This document shows, piece by piece, positions 34,706 through 44,661 of a DNA stretch of 64,000 bases (within the stretch, counting starts at the first letter, position 1; the number at the start of each line of letters is the position of its first letter). Location: the NCBI RefSeq assembly GCF_004769555.1, contig NZ_RQFY01000001.1, positions 682,001 through 746,000 of the forward strand, written 5' to 3'. The DNA is from Leptospira koniambonensis. GTDB lineage: Bacteria > Spirochaetota > Leptospiria > Leptospirales > Leptospiraceae. A program made the position numbers and the translations under genes. The notes under the pieces are model-generated. The model saw nothing but the letters and a program-made list of their open reading frames with translations. It ran no database searches and had not been told where the DNA came from.

Positions 34706-36196
34706 TTATTTCTGAGGTTTGATAGCAACCATGGCAGCCTTGTCCTGCCCTGGTTGGAAACGCATCATAAATGCAGACTGGAATTTTTCAACCTTCTCCA
34801 CCTGCCTTCGATACTTGATGATACTTCCCTTATAAGAACCTTTACGAACTACAATCTGTACTTCCCCTGGATTAAACCTGGAAGATTTTAAAACTTCCAA
34901 CTTTTGTTTCACGAGTTCTATAAACTTGTTCTGTTTATTATATTCTTCAAAGACCTGACGATACCCTTCTTTTTTATCCTCAGGGATCTGGCCTCTGGAC
35001 CTTTGGACCATCTGTTTAATCTGTTGGACCTTAGGAAGGATCTTCTCTATTTCTTTTTCTGCGACTTGAAGACGTTTAGTTAGATCTTGGAAAGTTTTTT
35101 CATTCCTAAAATGAAATCCGAGCTCCACAGTTACATCTAGCTCCGCCTGAGAACCCAAAGTTGCGCAGGTCAAACCCATATAAGTAGAAACTGTAGAAGA
35201 TACTAAGTTCCCACTGGAACCATTCAGGATCACATTTCCTAAAGAGTGGATCTTTGAGTTTAGAATAAAACCTTCGACAATGACGTCTCCATCTACTTCT
35301 ATCTCTGCGTTTTCAATAAACTTAGCATAAAGATGTCCGCCGATCTTGATTACATTCTTTCCATCACCCTTGATCCCGCCGCTCACCTCTAAGTCACGAG
35401 CAATTATTAAGTCGGAAGTCTCCACATTTCCTTTTACCATCAAGTTCCCTTGGGTCTTGATAGAAGTAGCAGCTTCGACATCTCCTTTTACGAGAACGTT
35501 TCCGTCATAATTGATGTTTCCAGTTCCGAGTCCAACATTAGAATCGATCTGCAATTCTTGGGAAACAGTGATAGAAGTTTCGGTAGAGAAAATTGCACCG
35601 TTGCAGGTAGCAAAATATTCTACCAAAGGTTTGTTCTCTTGGACGAGACCCTTCTCTTGAACATTTTTACCTATAGTAAGTTTAGGTCTTCTGATGGGAG
35701 GAGGAGCGATCGGTTTTCCGAAAACATCCATTCCTGGTTTACCTGGGATCCCTTCGAATAGGGTCGCAAGTTTCTCCCCTGCTTTTACATAAATATATCT
35801 TTCGATATTTCTGTAATCGGCGTGGCCATCCTCACCGATCTTGACCCTTTGCGCTTGGGGATGATAGAATTTTACCCAACCGTCCTCTCCTCTAACAGGA
35901 GGAAACCCTTGGGCAACCACAAATGAAATTGGGGAAAAATCCATCCGAGAAGTGGATGATTGTAGTTGTTTTAATGCGCCGTAGATATTGTCCCCGATGA
36001 TACGATCTTGGGAAATATCCTTATTATGAAGATATTCTATAACGATGCTAGTGGAAAGAGCCCTGCCCTTGATCATCCCTGGACGAATAGTTAGATCGGC
36101 GCCCAGATTATCCGAACTGATCTTTAGAGAGAATACACTCTCCCAACTTGTCTCTTGATCTGATACACCCGAAGTTTGCTCTGTACTCACAACCAT
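34706..36196 (-). CDS. FapA (DUF342) family protein
   Basis: The protein has 496 residues. The C-terminal half has the repetitive right-handed beta-helix strands of DUF342/FapA (NINYDGNVLVKGDVEAATSI, then VKGNVETSDLIIARDLEVSG), followed by a coiled-coil (about 370-430) and a short basic end. FapA proteins are linked to flagellar or cell-surface assembly, and some bind polar structures, but the Leptospira role is not established. It is cytosolic by sequence: no signal peptide. Confidence 0.85.
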   Translation of the reverse strand: MVVSTEQTSGVSDQETSWESVFSLKISSDNLGADLTIRPGMIKGRALSTSIVIEYLHNKDISQDRIIGDNIYGALKQLQSSTSRMDFSPISFVVAQGFPPVRGEDGWVKFYHPQAQRVKIGEDGHADYRNIERYIYVKAGEKLATLFEGIPGKPGMDVFGKPIAPPPIRRPKLTIGKNVQEKGLVQENKPLVEYFATCNGAIFSTETSITVSQELQIDSNVGLGTGNINYDGNVLVKGDVEAATSIKTQGNLMVKGNVETSDLIIARDLEVSGGIKGDGKNVIKIGGHLYAKFIENAEIEVDGDVIVEGFILNSKIHSLGNVILNGSSGNLVSSTVSTYMGLTCATLGSQAELDVTVELGFHFRNEKTFQDLTKRLQVAEKEIEKILPKVQQIKQMVQRSRGQIPEDKKEGYRQVFEEYNKQNKFIELVKQKLEVLKSSRFNPGEVQIVVRKGSYKGSIIKYRRQVEKVEKFQSAFMMRFQPGQDKAAMVAIKPQK

Positions 36197-36450
36197 ACTA
36201 CCTAGCTAACAATTCAATAAGAAGTTTCCTCCGCCTTTTTTTATCACGGAAGAAATCCTTTCTCGAAACCTTCTGAAAGATCCGAAAAAGATCGTATTTG
36301 AACCTGCGAGGTTATTCCTTTTCGCGTTTTTAACGACAGACCACTATAACCTTTTGCTCCGAATATACAAGAGTCCGGAGCCCAAAAAAAAGACACAAGG
36401 GGCCTATCTCTAAGGACGGAATATTTTCAGAAAATATAACGTAAACAATA
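36197..36450. other. Spacer without recognised features
   Basis: 254 bp of A+T-rich DNA upstream of the FapA gene and downstream of the hydrolase gene. It probably holds the FapA promoter; no hairpin or operator stands out. Confidence 0.3.
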
Positions 36451-37476
36451 TTAGAGACCAGAATTTTTTAGAAAAAATCCCCATAGTCCGGCAAGCTTTG
36501 GGATCTCACCTAATTGAGTATAGAAAGGAAGATGGTCCCCATGTGTGATCAATTTGGACCTTAAGATCACCTTCCATTCTTCCTTTCCATTCCCCAAAGA
36601 ATCGAATAATTGCTCTGATTCGTCAGGAGAGATAACTGGATCGTCTGATCCATGCAATAAAGCAATAGGTGCCTTCCAATCGGCAAGGAAGTTCTTAGGA
36701 GAATTGCGCAGAATGAAGTTAGGCGGCAGTACGGATAGAATAGGCTCTACTAAGCTCATCCTAAATCCTGGATCGGATTGAACTGAGTATACAAAATCCT
36801 TTTCCTTCTGGTTTAGTTTTTTCAGAAGTTTAGGAGACTTCTCCTCTTCCCCCGTTCTTTTTAATCCATTATCTAAGGCGGCTTCAAAATAGAACTCTTC
36901 TAATTTGGAAAGTTTGGGCCTAAGCTTAGAAATATAATTATAAAGTAAAACATGAACCGCATAAGGATCCACTTGGTAATTGGATAGAATGAAAGGAAGA
37001 GTATCCGCGAAGTCAGAATATGTTCCAACAAGTAGAGCAGATTTTAGATTTTTCTGTTCTTCCTTGCCGGACAATGCCACCATCCCCATCCCAGCGGAGA
37101 AGCTTGCAGATAAGAATGAGATCGCCTGACCTTCTCTCTTAACGATCTCTTGGAATAAGGATTTGATATTCGGAACAGTATCAACTGAGATCTCGAGTCC
37201 CTTAACTTCTGTAAGTTCAGGAAGATATACAGTGGCTCCAGAATTTTTCAGATGTTTTGCAAGTGTTAGAATCCGGGGATCATCAATCCCTCGATTACTC
37301 ATCCCGTGCTGTAAATAGATGACAGGAGAATTTTTAGGACCTGGAAAAATTTTGGTCCTGAAGGAAGACTTCTTAGAAACTTTTAAATTTTCCTCTCTGA
37401 TTTCTGAATCAGGAGAATCTATCATGTCTGCGTATTTGAGTAAGAATGGGAGTCCCTGGAAAGAGTATTGGATCAT
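36451..37476 (-). CDS. Alpha/beta hydrolase fold protein
   Basis: The protein has 341 residues. A hydrolase core is indicated by the oxyanion-region VIYLQHGMSNRG, a nucleophile elbow FLSASFSAGMGMVAL (Ser in S-F-S-A-G), the acid in HGSDDPVISPDESEQL and the His in THGDHLPFY. No lipase or peptidase subgroup can be named. It is the last gene of a three-gene minus-strand run with the CheX-like and degenerate-GGDEF proteins, 25 bp apart. Confidence 0.78.
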   Translation of the reverse strand: MIQYSFQGLPFLLKYADMIDSPDSEIREENLKVSKKSSFRTKIFPGPKNSPVIYLQHGMSNRGIDDPRILTLAKHLKNSGATVYLPELTEVKGLEISVDTVPNIKSLFQEIVKREGQAISFLSASFSAGMGMVALSGKEEQKNLKSALLVGTYSDFADTLPFILSNYQVDPYAVHVLLYNYISKLRPKLSKLEEFYFEAALDNGLKRTGEEEKSPKLLKKLNQKEKDFVYSVQSDPGFRMSLVEPILSVLPPNFILRNSPKNFLADWKAPIALLHGSDDPVISPDESEQLFDSLGNGKEEWKVILRSKLITHGDHLPFYTQLGEIPKLAGLWGFFLKNSGL

Positions 37477-37501
37477 GCTAAAGAAAGCCTTTTTATATAT
37501 A

Positions 37502-38014
37502 TTAATATTTTTGCATCAGAAGAACGAGATAGATCCTGCCCAAATATTCTTTGGCATCCTCGTCTTTTAAAAAATATATCAAAATGTACTGTCTTAAATT
37601 TTCCAGATCGATCGGGACCAATTTATTATTCAAATTTTCAGGAGGAAGAATATCTATTTGGAATCTTCCCAATTTCATTTCAGAGATAAGTTCGGCGCAA
37701 ATTTGGTTGGCAAACTCCAACATGATAGAAGCAGCATGACTTCGGATTGTAGGATCTATATGAAAGGATCTGGCGATCTTAGGTAAAAGTTTCAGTTTAG
37801 TATAACCGTCCATTGCAAGAAAAAGCCTTCCCTCAGCTTCTCCTTGGAACTCCACAGCGGTACAATTTTCGTAACATAGACCTTCGTTTTTAGAAGGACC
37901 AAATGCTTCGCGTACAGCATGGACCCCCAGGTTCTTTTCCAAAAACTCAGGAAAGATCTGGGAAATTGTAAGTATGAATTTTTCATCCAATAAAGGATCT
38001 ATGTTCAAAGACAT
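37502..38014 (-). CDS. CheX-like (CheC/CheX superfamily) protein
   Basis: The protein has 170 residues. SIMLEFANQICAELISEMKL matches the E-x2-N helix used by CheC/CheX/FliY phosphatases, flanked by the expected strand pattern. Such proteins dephosphorylate CheY-like regulators. Only one E-x2-N helix is evident. Its ATG overlaps the end of the upstream gene by 10 bp, so the two are coupled and the pair may act in one signalling path. Confidence 0.6.
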   Translation of the reverse strand: MSLNIDPLLDEKFILTISQIFPEFLEKNLGVHAVREAFGPSKNEGLCYENCTAVEFQGEAEGRLFLAMDGYTKLKLLPKIARSFHIDPTIRSHAASIMLEFANQICAELISEMKLGRFQIDILPPENLNNKLVPIDLENLRQYILIYFLKDEDAKEYLGRIYLVLLMQKY

Positions 38015-39105
38015 ACTAATCGGTTCGGTCCCTCTTCTTTAGAAGAATGTAATGCTTTTTTGGCTCTTGGTTCCCATTCCGAGTCTTCTTTTCTGACCCG
38101 AACAGATGCACCTATATTCAGCCTAGTCTTATCCGGGCCTAAAAATTCCATAAGTCCGGAAAGTGAGTTTTGGAATTTTATCCAATCTTCCGCATTAAAG
38201 AAGGTAGCTAATCGGTTTTTTCGGATACGATAGATGGGAGAATTTTCTCCAAATCTAGATTTCCACCAATTGCCTAAACTTCTAAAATCGGAAACCAAAT
38301 CTCCGTCTGACTCGAATTCCATAAAGACCAGAATTTTGGTATCTGCTCCCTCGTATTTCTCCCTTTCTAAATGTTGGGAAAACACTGGGTAGGAACTCCA
38401 ACCTGTCTCTCCGTCCTGGGATTCTCCGGCAAGTACCAGTCCTTCTACAAGTTTATCTAACCTAAAAGAAATTTCATCAAGGGAAAATTCGGAAGGGGAA
38501 GAAGAAGTTTGTCTGACTTCTCCCAAGGAAAAGGAATCCCATTCCAATTTCCAAACGATTGCTCCCTCTTTTGGTTCTGAGGCCCTATTTCTTTCAGATG
38601 GATATACTGAAATACTTCCGGTCTTACTCGCTACAATTTGTAAATCACCTTTAGAATCATGGAGTAGGACTTCCCAATATTCTTCTCCAACACGGATAGA
38701 ATCTAAGAATGATTTCACTGCCTCATACGTTTTTCCTCGAACTGGAAAATAGAAGGACTGGAATGGAATTGTTTCCTTGGGAATATCTTCTTTGAAAATG
38801 TATGAGGGCAAATCTTGGGAGATGCTAGGAACACCTTCCTCAGAAATATTCGGGCCGGCGGTTACCGTTTTTTGGACTTCGGAAACTTCTTCTTTTGAAA
38901 TGGATTGGAAAAATGGAATATCTGATTCAGTTCCATCCTCCTCTTTTCTATCCATTGTAGTATGAACTACGTAACCAAAAAGGGAAAGAAGACAGAAAGA
39001 GATTCCACCCAAGGCCAAAACTTCCCCATCGATCCAGGTAGAAAGAGAAGTAGAAGCCATTGGAAAAACTTCTGAAATTGGAAAAAATTCGAGGAAAAAT
39101 TGCAT
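38005..39105 (-). CDS. Membrane-anchored protein with a degenerate GGDEF-like end
   Basis: The protein has up to 366 residues (ATG 39105; ATG 39060 is an alternative and neither has a ribosome site). One or two transmembrane segments near the N-terminus (about 25-50) precede a long acidic linker and a cytosolic region. The last 45 residues (LNIGASVRVRKEDSEWEPRA, then KKALHSSKEEGPNR) echo the end of a GGDEF domain (SIGIA...AD.ALY.AK..GRN), but no GGDEF motif is present. It is likely a catalytically dead signalling domain. Upstream partner of the CheX-like gene. Confidence 0.6.
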   Translation of the reverse strand: MQFFLEFFPISEVFPMASTSLSTWIDGEVLALGGISFCLLSLFGYVVHTTMDRKEEDGTESDIPFFQSISKEEVSEVQKTVTAGPNISEEGVPSISQDLPSYIFKEDIPKETIPFQSFYFPVRGKTYEAVKSFLDSIRVGEEYWEVLLHDSKGDLQIVASKTGSISVYPSERNRASEPKEGAIVWKLEWDSFSLGEVRQTSSSPSEFSLDEISFRLDKLVEGLVLAGESQDGETGWSSYPVFSQHLEREKYEGADTKILVFMEFESDGDLVSDFRSLGNWWKSRFGENSPIYRIRKNRLATFFNAEDWIKFQNSLSGLMEFLGPDKTRLNIGASVRVRKEDSEWEPRAKKALHSSKEEGPNRLVCL

Positions 39106-39172
39106 TTTGTAAACTTCGGTTCCGTTACTATATGTAACGGGTTTTCCCCGGTCCGGCTCAAACGATTTTTCT

Positions 39173-39916
39173 ATGAAACTCTACTCGGAACTGGCAGAAT
39201 ATTACTTCGATATTGAAAAGAACGCTCGAAAATTCGAGATGGAAACCCAATTTATAGACAGGCTTTTCCGAAAACACAGGGTCCGAAATATTTTGGATCT
39301 GGGTTGTGGAACTGGAGAGCATGTCACCCATTTCCAAAGCCTTGGATATAAATCCAGAGGAATAGATTCCTCCATCAAAATGATAGAGGTCGCCAAGAAA
39401 AGATACTCCCATTGTAAATTCGAAGTGGGAGCAATGCAATCCTATAAGTCCCAGGAAAAATGGGACGCAATCATCAGCCTATTCGGTTCCTTTAATTATT
39501 TATTATCTAATGAAGAAGTAGAAGCAGCTCTCAAAAATTTGGAGCTGAATCTGAAACCTGCTGGTATCGCAGTTTTAGAAGTTTGGAATGCAGAACCTCT
39601 TCGCAAGATCAAAAGAAAAGCAATCGGCCCAGTTGCTCAGATCAAAGCCAAAAATACTACCATACAAAGAAACAGAGGATTTCGTTTAGTCAGAGCGGAC
39701 CAATCCACAGTAGTAGAAGTAAATTATATCTATAACCTAAACGCAAAAGAGATCAAAGACAAACATTTGATGAGAGCTTACTTTCTGGTGGAATTCCAAA
39801 GAATGCTCGCAAAACACAGGATGGAAATCCTACAAGTTTACTCAAACTATAATGAAGTAAAATTCAAAAGTAACGCGAGTAGAATGATCTTAGTTCTAAA
39901 GAAAAAGAGTAACTAA
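39173..39916 (+). CDS. Class I SAM-dependent methyltransferase
   Basis: The protein has 247 residues. The SAM-binding motif I is NILDLGCGTGEHVTHF, motif II is RGIDSSIKMIEVAKKR and motif III is WDAIISLFGSFNYLL. There is no obvious substrate-specific insertion, so the target (small molecule, lipid or tRNA) is unknown. It lies 57 bp upstream of lpdA in the same direction and may share a transcript with it. Confidence 0.88.
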   Translation: MKLYSELAEYYFDIEKNARKFEMETQFIDRLFRKHRVRNILDLGCGTGEHVTHFQSLGYKSRGIDSSIKMIEVAKKRYSHCKFEVGAMQSYKSQEKWDAIISLFGSFNYLLSNEEVEAALKNLELNLKPAGIAVLEVWNAEPLRKIKRKAIGPVAQIKAKNTTIQRNRGFRLVRADQSTVVEVNYIYNLNAKEIKDKHLMRAYFLVEFQRMLAKHRMEILQVYSNYNEVKFKSNASRMILVLKKKSN

Positions 39917-39972
39917 AAAACTTCTTCCCAGAGTCGGAATAAAAATCCAAAATTGCCATCCGGAGGAATGAG

Positions 39973-41391
39973 ATGGCGGAAAACTACGACCTGACTGTGA
40001 TCGGCGGAGGCCCTGGAGGATATGTGGCCGCCATTCGAGCTGCCCAACTCGGATTGAACGTATGTCTAGTAGAAAAAGAAAAACTAGGCGGAGTTTGTTT
40101 GAACTGGGGATGTATTCCCACAAAAGCACTTTTAGAATCCGCACATTTATTAGAGTCCATTCGCAAATCAGAATCCTTCGGCCTGAAGGTAGAAAAAGTA
40201 TCTCCAGATTTCCCGAATATAATCAAACGTTCCAGAGGTGTTGCAGACACAATGTCTAACGGTGTTGAGTTCTTAATGAAGAAGAATAAGATTTCCGTAA
40301 AGAAAGGAAGCGCAGTTTTCAAAGACAAAAATACGATCTGGCTTCCCGATACTTCTAAAGAAGAGATCCAATCCGAATATTTTATTATAGCAACTGGTGC
40401 CAGACCAAAAGAATTTCCAGGACTTCCATTCGATGGAGACAAGGTATTATCCAGCAAACATGCAATGATACAAGACTCTCCTCCTAAAACTCTGGCAGTC
40501 ATTGGTGCAGGAGCTATAGGAATCGAATTTGCAGACTTCTACTCTAGCATGGGAACCCAAGTCACAATCATAGAGATGCAGGACAAAATCCTTCCGTTAG
40601 AAGATCCTGAAATATCCAATCTACTCAATCGCTCTTTTGTTAAAAGAGGCATCCAAATCCTTACAAGTGTAGGAGTTTCAGAACCAAAATTGGAATCAGA
40701 TGGAGTTTCTATTCTTCTAAAAGGAGAAGGGATAGCACAAGAAGGAGAAAGAAAAAAATTCGATAAGGTATTAGTTGCGATAGGAGTGACTCCAAACACG
40801 GAAGGTATTCATCTGGAAGAGATCGGAGTATTTCTTCAAAAAGGATTTATCAAGGTAGATACTAAATTTAAGAGCAAGGTCCCGAATATCTATGCAATCG
40901 GAGATTGTATAGGAGCTCCATTACTCGCTCACGTAGCTTCTACAGAAGGAGTCAAAGCGGCAGAAGCTATCTCCATCCAGAACAAAAATCCTCACGGTTT
41001 AGTTTACGAACCATTAGATTATCTTAAAATTCCGGCATGCACATACTGCCATCCGGAAGTCGCATCAGTCGGTTTAAAAGAAGAAGAAGCCAAAAAATCA
41101 GGTGTTGATGTAGTCGTAGGAAAATTCCCATTCAGAGCAAACGGTAGAGCGCAAGCCCTAGGCGAAGTAGAAGGAATGGTAAAACTAGTAGCCGACCGTA
41201 AAACCGGAGAAGTATTAGGTGCCCATCTAATCGGGCCGAACGTGACCGAAATTTTAGGAGAGATCAATTTGGGAATGGGATCCGAACTGACTCTTAAAGA
41301 AATTGCAGGAAGGATACATGCCCATCCTACACTTTCAGAATCCGTAATGGAAGCAGCGGGACAGGCTTTAGGCGAAGCGATTAATATCTAA
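39973..41391 (+). CDS. lpdA: Dihydrolipoyl dehydrogenase
   Basis: The protein has 472 residues with GGAGG 8 bp upstream. It is the FAD/NAD E3 subunit that reoxidises lipoyl groups of 2-oxo acid dehydrogenases or the glycine cleavage system. Visible: FAD motif GGGPGGYVAA, redox disulfide GGVCLNWGCIPTK (Cys42, Cys47), NAD motif GAGAIGIEFADFYSSMG and the C-terminal HAHPTLSESVMEA with the active-site His. It is not next to E1/E2 genes, so it probably serves several complexes. It ends 6 bp from the convergent Fur-like gene. Confidence 0.95.
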   Translation: MAENYDLTVIGGGPGGYVAAIRAAQLGLNVCLVEKEKLGGVCLNWGCIPTKALLESAHLLESIRKSESFGLKVEKVSPDFPNIIKRSRGVADTMSNGVEFLMKKNKISVKKGSAVFKDKNTIWLPDTSKEEIQSEYFIIATGARPKEFPGLPFDGDKVLSSKHAMIQDSPPKTLAVIGAGAIGIEFADFYSSMGTQVTIIEMQDKILPLEDPEISNLLNRSFVKRGIQILTSVGVSEPKLESDGVSILLKGEGIAQEGERKKFDKVLVAIGVTPNTEGIHLEEIGVFLQKGFIKVDTKFKSKVPNIYAIGDCIGAPLLAHVASTEGVKAAEAISIQNKNPHGLVYEPLDYLKIPACTYCHPEVASVGLKEEEAKKSGVDVVVGKFPFRANGRAQALGEVEGMVKLVADRKTGEVLGAHLIGPNVTEILGEINLGMGSELTLKEIAGRIHAHPTLSESVMEAAGQALGEAINI

Positions 41392-41397
41392 TCAGAA

Positions 41398-41847
41398 TTA
41401 AACGGAAGCGTTTGATTCTTCCAAGGAGCCGGTGAATAGGATATCCATCTTATTCACTTTAAATTCTTTAGGAAGTTTAGAATCAATTGTTAGAAGTTCC
41501 GCGTCCAGATCATGGAATTTACCCGAGTTCTCATCGAAGAAATGGAAATGGTCATCGATATTACTGTCGAATACTGATTTACCTAAACAGGAAAATTTAA
41601 ACTCTCTTAATAGACCTGCAGATACTAAAACGTTTAAAGTATTATAAACGGTCGCTAAACTCATTTTCAAAGAACGTTTATCTACCCATTCTTTTACTTC
41701 TTCTGCGGTTGGATGATCCGCTTCACAAAGTACATATTGGCAAATGGAAATCCTTTGCATTGTCGGTTGTATTGAAACCGATTTTAATCTACTCTCTATT
41801 TCGTCCGGAGTCAGGCAGTATTGTTTGTGTTTACCTAAAACAGTCAT
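41398..41847 (-). CDS. Fur/PerR-family metalloregulator without CxxC zinc site
   Basis: The protein has 149 residues. The winged helix includes ISICQYVLCEADHPTAEEV and LATVYNTLNVLVSAGLL. The regulatory-site strand reads DDHFHFFDENSGKFHDLD. Canonical Fur/PerR proteins have a CxxC there for structural zinc; this one has none, like the Irr group and the atypical Leptospira PerR. It probably senses iron or peroxide and represses defence or uptake genes. No clear inverted-repeat box was found upstream. The NhaD-like antiporter is divergent to it. Confidence 0.85.
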   Translation of the reverse strand: MTVLGKHKQYCLTPDEIESRLKSVSIQPTMQRISICQYVLCEADHPTAEEVKEWVDKRSLKMSLATVYNTLNVLVSAGLLREFKFSCLGKSVFDSNIDDHFHFFDENSGKFHDLDAELLTIDSKLPKEFKVNKMDILFTGSLEESNASV

Positions 41848-42069
41848 GGTCGTCGGTTCTCTCTATGGGCCTATATATCTGACGGTCCGAAAGACCCGAA
41901 TATAAAGCAAAAAGTCTAGAAGATATGAATTCCTATAAGGATCTTGCAAAAAAGGAAGGATTTAGGCAATCCAAAAAAAGAAGTCCAAAAAACCAGGGAA
42001 ATCATGGATTTTCCTTTGAAACTTATCGGAATCTCTATAACCTGACGAAAAATCTTTGAAAAGCAGAGA

Positions 42070-43560
42070 ATGATGAGAAACAAATTTTTTACTACCCTAC
42101 TCTTTCTCTCCCTGGTCCTAAACGTTTCCGTTTGGGCGGAAACGGGGGCATCCCCTCAAACAAATACACTGGCTCAATCCGAAACGGATACAGGCCATGG
42201 GGAACATGGGACTGGAGGCCAACACCAAGAGACTGCATCAGCTCATGGTGAGGCAGGAGACGATCTTCCTCTTTGGTCGGTCATTCCTTTCATTTTAATC
42301 CTACTCAGTATTGCACTTCTACCTCTGATCTCTCATACAACAGAGCATTGGTGGGAAAACAATAATAACAAACTTCTACTTTCCTTAGCTCTTGGAGGAG
42401 TTTCTTTCGGGATCTTAATGGCTCATAGCTGGGGTGGAAAAATTTTCCACACTATGGTATTCGATTATATTCCGTTTATCATTTTGTTAGCATCACTCTT
42501 CTATATTTCCGGCGGGATCGTCCTAAACGGAGATATAGAAGCTACCCCTGTGAATAATACGATCTTCTTGATTGTGGGAACTTTCCTAGCTTCTTTTATC
42601 GGAACGACTGGGGCTTCTATGCTTCTGATCAGACCTTTACTTAAGACCAACTCGGAAAGAAAACATGTGGTCCACACAGTGATCTTTTTCATTTTTTTGG
42701 TTTCGAATATTGGCGGTTCCTTAACTCCTCTTGGAGATCCTCCTTTATTCTTAGGTTATCTGCAGGGAGTTCCGTTCGTTTGGACATTTAAACTATTCCC
42801 TGAAATGATCATCGCTTCCGGAATTTTACTCGTGATCTATTTTATCTGGGACACGATCATGCACGGAAAAGAAACCAAGAAGGATATCCGTTACGATCAT
42901 TCTCATAGACAACCGATCGGGTTAGAAGGTCAGGTAAACCTACTTTGGCTTTTAGGAGTAATCCTTTCTGTAGCTTTCTTAAACCAAAACTATATCCCTG
43001 CGATCGAAAAATATCCATTCCTTGGCTTTATCAGAGAAGCAGTTCTAATCGGGTTGATCGCTCTCTCCAAAGTAACTTCAAACCCTAAACTAAGAGAAAA
43101 GAATAAATTCACCTTAGGTCCTATCCAAGAAGTAGCTTATCTGTTCATCGGGATTTTCTTAACAATGATCCCAGCACTTCTCCTGTTAGAACATCATGGA
43201 AAAGAATTGGGAATCACAGAAAGATGGCAGTTCTTCTGGGTAACGGGTGGATTCTCAGGAGTTCTGGACAATGCTCCTACTTACTTGACATTCCTATCAT
43301 TAGCCAAAGGATTATTAGGATTCTCTAATGTAACTCAGATCCTTGCTGATCCAGTGGGAGAGGAATTACTAAAAGCGATTTCTGTGGGCGCGGTATTTAT
43401 GGGCGCATTGACCTATATAGGTAACGCTCCAAACTTCATGGTAAAATCAGTAGCAGAAGAGAATAAGATCAAAATGCCAAGTTTCGGAGGATATGTAGTG
43501 TATTCTTTCCTACTTTTGGTTCCTACCTTCTTACTTTTAACCTGGATATTCTTTATCTAG
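42070..43560 (+). CDS. NhaD/CitMHS-type sodium:proton antiporter
   Basis: The protein has 496 residues with an N-terminal signal-like segment (about 5-23), a His/Gly/Thr-rich extracytoplasmic stretch (GHGEHGTGGQHQETASAHGE near 43) and about 11-12 transmembrane helices. The ion-transporter motif SLTPLGDPPLFLGYLQGVPF is characteristic of the NhaD-like branch of the IT superfamily. It should exchange Na+ for H+ across the inner membrane. The His-rich stretch could bind metal. It is divergent to the Fur-like gene, which may control it. Confidence 0.85.
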   Translation: MMRNKFFTTLLFLSLVLNVSVWAETGASPQTNTLAQSETDTGHGEHGTGGQHQETASAHGEAGDDLPLWSVIPFILILLSIALLPLISHTTEHWWENNNNKLLLSLALGGVSFGILMAHSWGGKIFHTMVFDYIPFIILLASLFYISGGIVLNGDIEATPVNNTIFLIVGTFLASFIGTTGASMLLIRPLLKTNSERKHVVHTVIFFIFLVSNIGGSLTPLGDPPLFLGYLQGVPFVWTFKLFPEMIIASGILLVIYFIWDTIMHGKETKKDIRYDHSHRQPIGLEGQVNLLWLLGVILSVAFLNQNYIPAIEKYPFLGFIREAVLIGLIALSKVTSNPKLREKNKFTLGPIQEVAYLFIGIFLTMIPALLLLEHHGKELGITERWQFFWVTGGFSGVLDNAPTYLTFLSLAKGLLGFSNVTQILADPVGEELLKAISVGAVFMGALTYIGNAPNFMVKSVAEENKIKMPSFGGYVVYSFLLLVPTFLLLTWIFFI

Positions 43561-43568
43561 AACTTTTT

Positions 43569-43604
43569 ACTTCTCCGCTTGATCACAGGCGGAGAAGTTT
43601 TACT
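43569..43604 (+). terminator. Terminator after the antiporter gene
   Basis: ACTTCTCCGC (43569-43578) and GCGGAGAAGT (43589-43598) form a 10-bp stem around a 10-base loop, followed by TTTTA. It abuts the stop of the convergent gene at 43600. Confidence 0.75.
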
Positions 43605-44661
43605 CTTCCTTCACAGGAACAAACACAACCGAATGGATTGTTTTGGTTCCCGGAGTTCCATCTTCCGTTAATCTTTGAGTGTACATCACTTCGGCTTTAG
43701 TGCTTCTTGCAGGTTTGTACATTATGATTTGATTCACGTAATCAAATACTGAAACAGAATAATCTATCACAGTCAAAGCAGCTTGCAATGGAAGAAATCT
43801 GGACCTGCTCAAAGGTTTCATTTCGGTTTCCTGAGGAAGTGCTAGCCATTTATACATTCTAGCGGATCTTCCTATACTTTTAACATTCTCCCATTCCAGT
43901 TTTGTTTCTGGAAAAGAAGCCTGGACCTGTTTGAAATTCACTCTGACTGGAAGATTTTTCTCTTTGGATTCTCTGAGTGCAGTGGACAATTGAAGATCGA
44001 ACGTGTCTTCATCTAAATATTCTATTTCATTACAGGAAGAAAATACGGTCTCGCAGATATCACCGTATCTTTTATGAACGAAGAAGATCAGATTGATCTT
44101 TCCACTTCCTGGATGATATAAAACTTTTGCGTTATAAGCACCTGTCCTCTTGAAATATACACTTCTGTAAATTCTTCGGATAAGACCCCAGCCTATCAGA
44201 CCAACATCTTTTAAAATTGGAGGATCTGCGATCTCTAATCCTCGGATGGCAATATGCAGTTTTTCGACGGCGACCCTTCCATCTCTTTTAGAAATTTCTA
44301 ATAGAAAATCCCTGAGATCATCCAATTCATCATCTGCGAGTTTTAGATTTTTTCCGGAAAGATCTACTAATACTTTCCCGGCATTCTCTTCTAAAAGTTT
44401 TCGGACTTCTGATTTTCCACCTTTGGAGTTTAATTCATCCAAAGTATAGCGGATACAATCTTGCTCATGACAAGAGATTTGCTCTTCGTATCTGTCGATG
44501 CCGAAATAACCTGTAGAAGGATCGGGCGCTTCTGAAAATAGAAGGCCCGGAGTGAAAAATAAACTTAGGACTAAAAGTTTAGTTAGCTTCGTCCGTATAT
44601 TCCATGACCAGATACATGAGAGTTTCGGTATCTGTTGGATTGATGTATTCGTGGGGAACAT
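43600..44661 (-). CDS. Putative exported protein
   Basis: The reading frame is open to 44691; ATG 44661 is the nearest ATG before the apparent signal peptide [20 protein letters not shown]. That start makes the gene overlap the XRE-cupin gene by 83 bp and leaves about 30 residues before the signal, which is unusual, so a non-standard start nearer the signal peptide is possible. The mature part contains two Cys pairs (SCHEQDC, SSC...). No known domain was recognised. It is likely secreted or periplasmic and cotranscribed with the upstream regulator. Confidence 0.65.
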   Translation of the reverse strand: MFPTNTSIQQIPKLSCIWSWNIRTKLTKLLVLSLFFTPGLLFSEAPDPSTGYFGIDRYEEQISCHEQDCIRYTLDELNSKGGKSEVRKLLEENAGKVLVDLSGKNLKLADDELDDLRDFLLEISKRDGRVAVEKLHIAIRGLEIADPPILKDVGLIGWGLIRRIYRSVYFKRTGAYNAKVLYHPGSGKINLIFFVHKRYGDICETVFSSCNEIEYLDEDTFDLQLSTALRESKEKNLPVRVNFKQVQASFPETKLEWENVKSIGRSARMYKWLALPQETEMKPLSRSRFLPLQAALTVIDYSVSVFDYVNQIIMYKPARSTKAEVMYTQRLTEDGTPGTKTIHSVVFVPVKEE

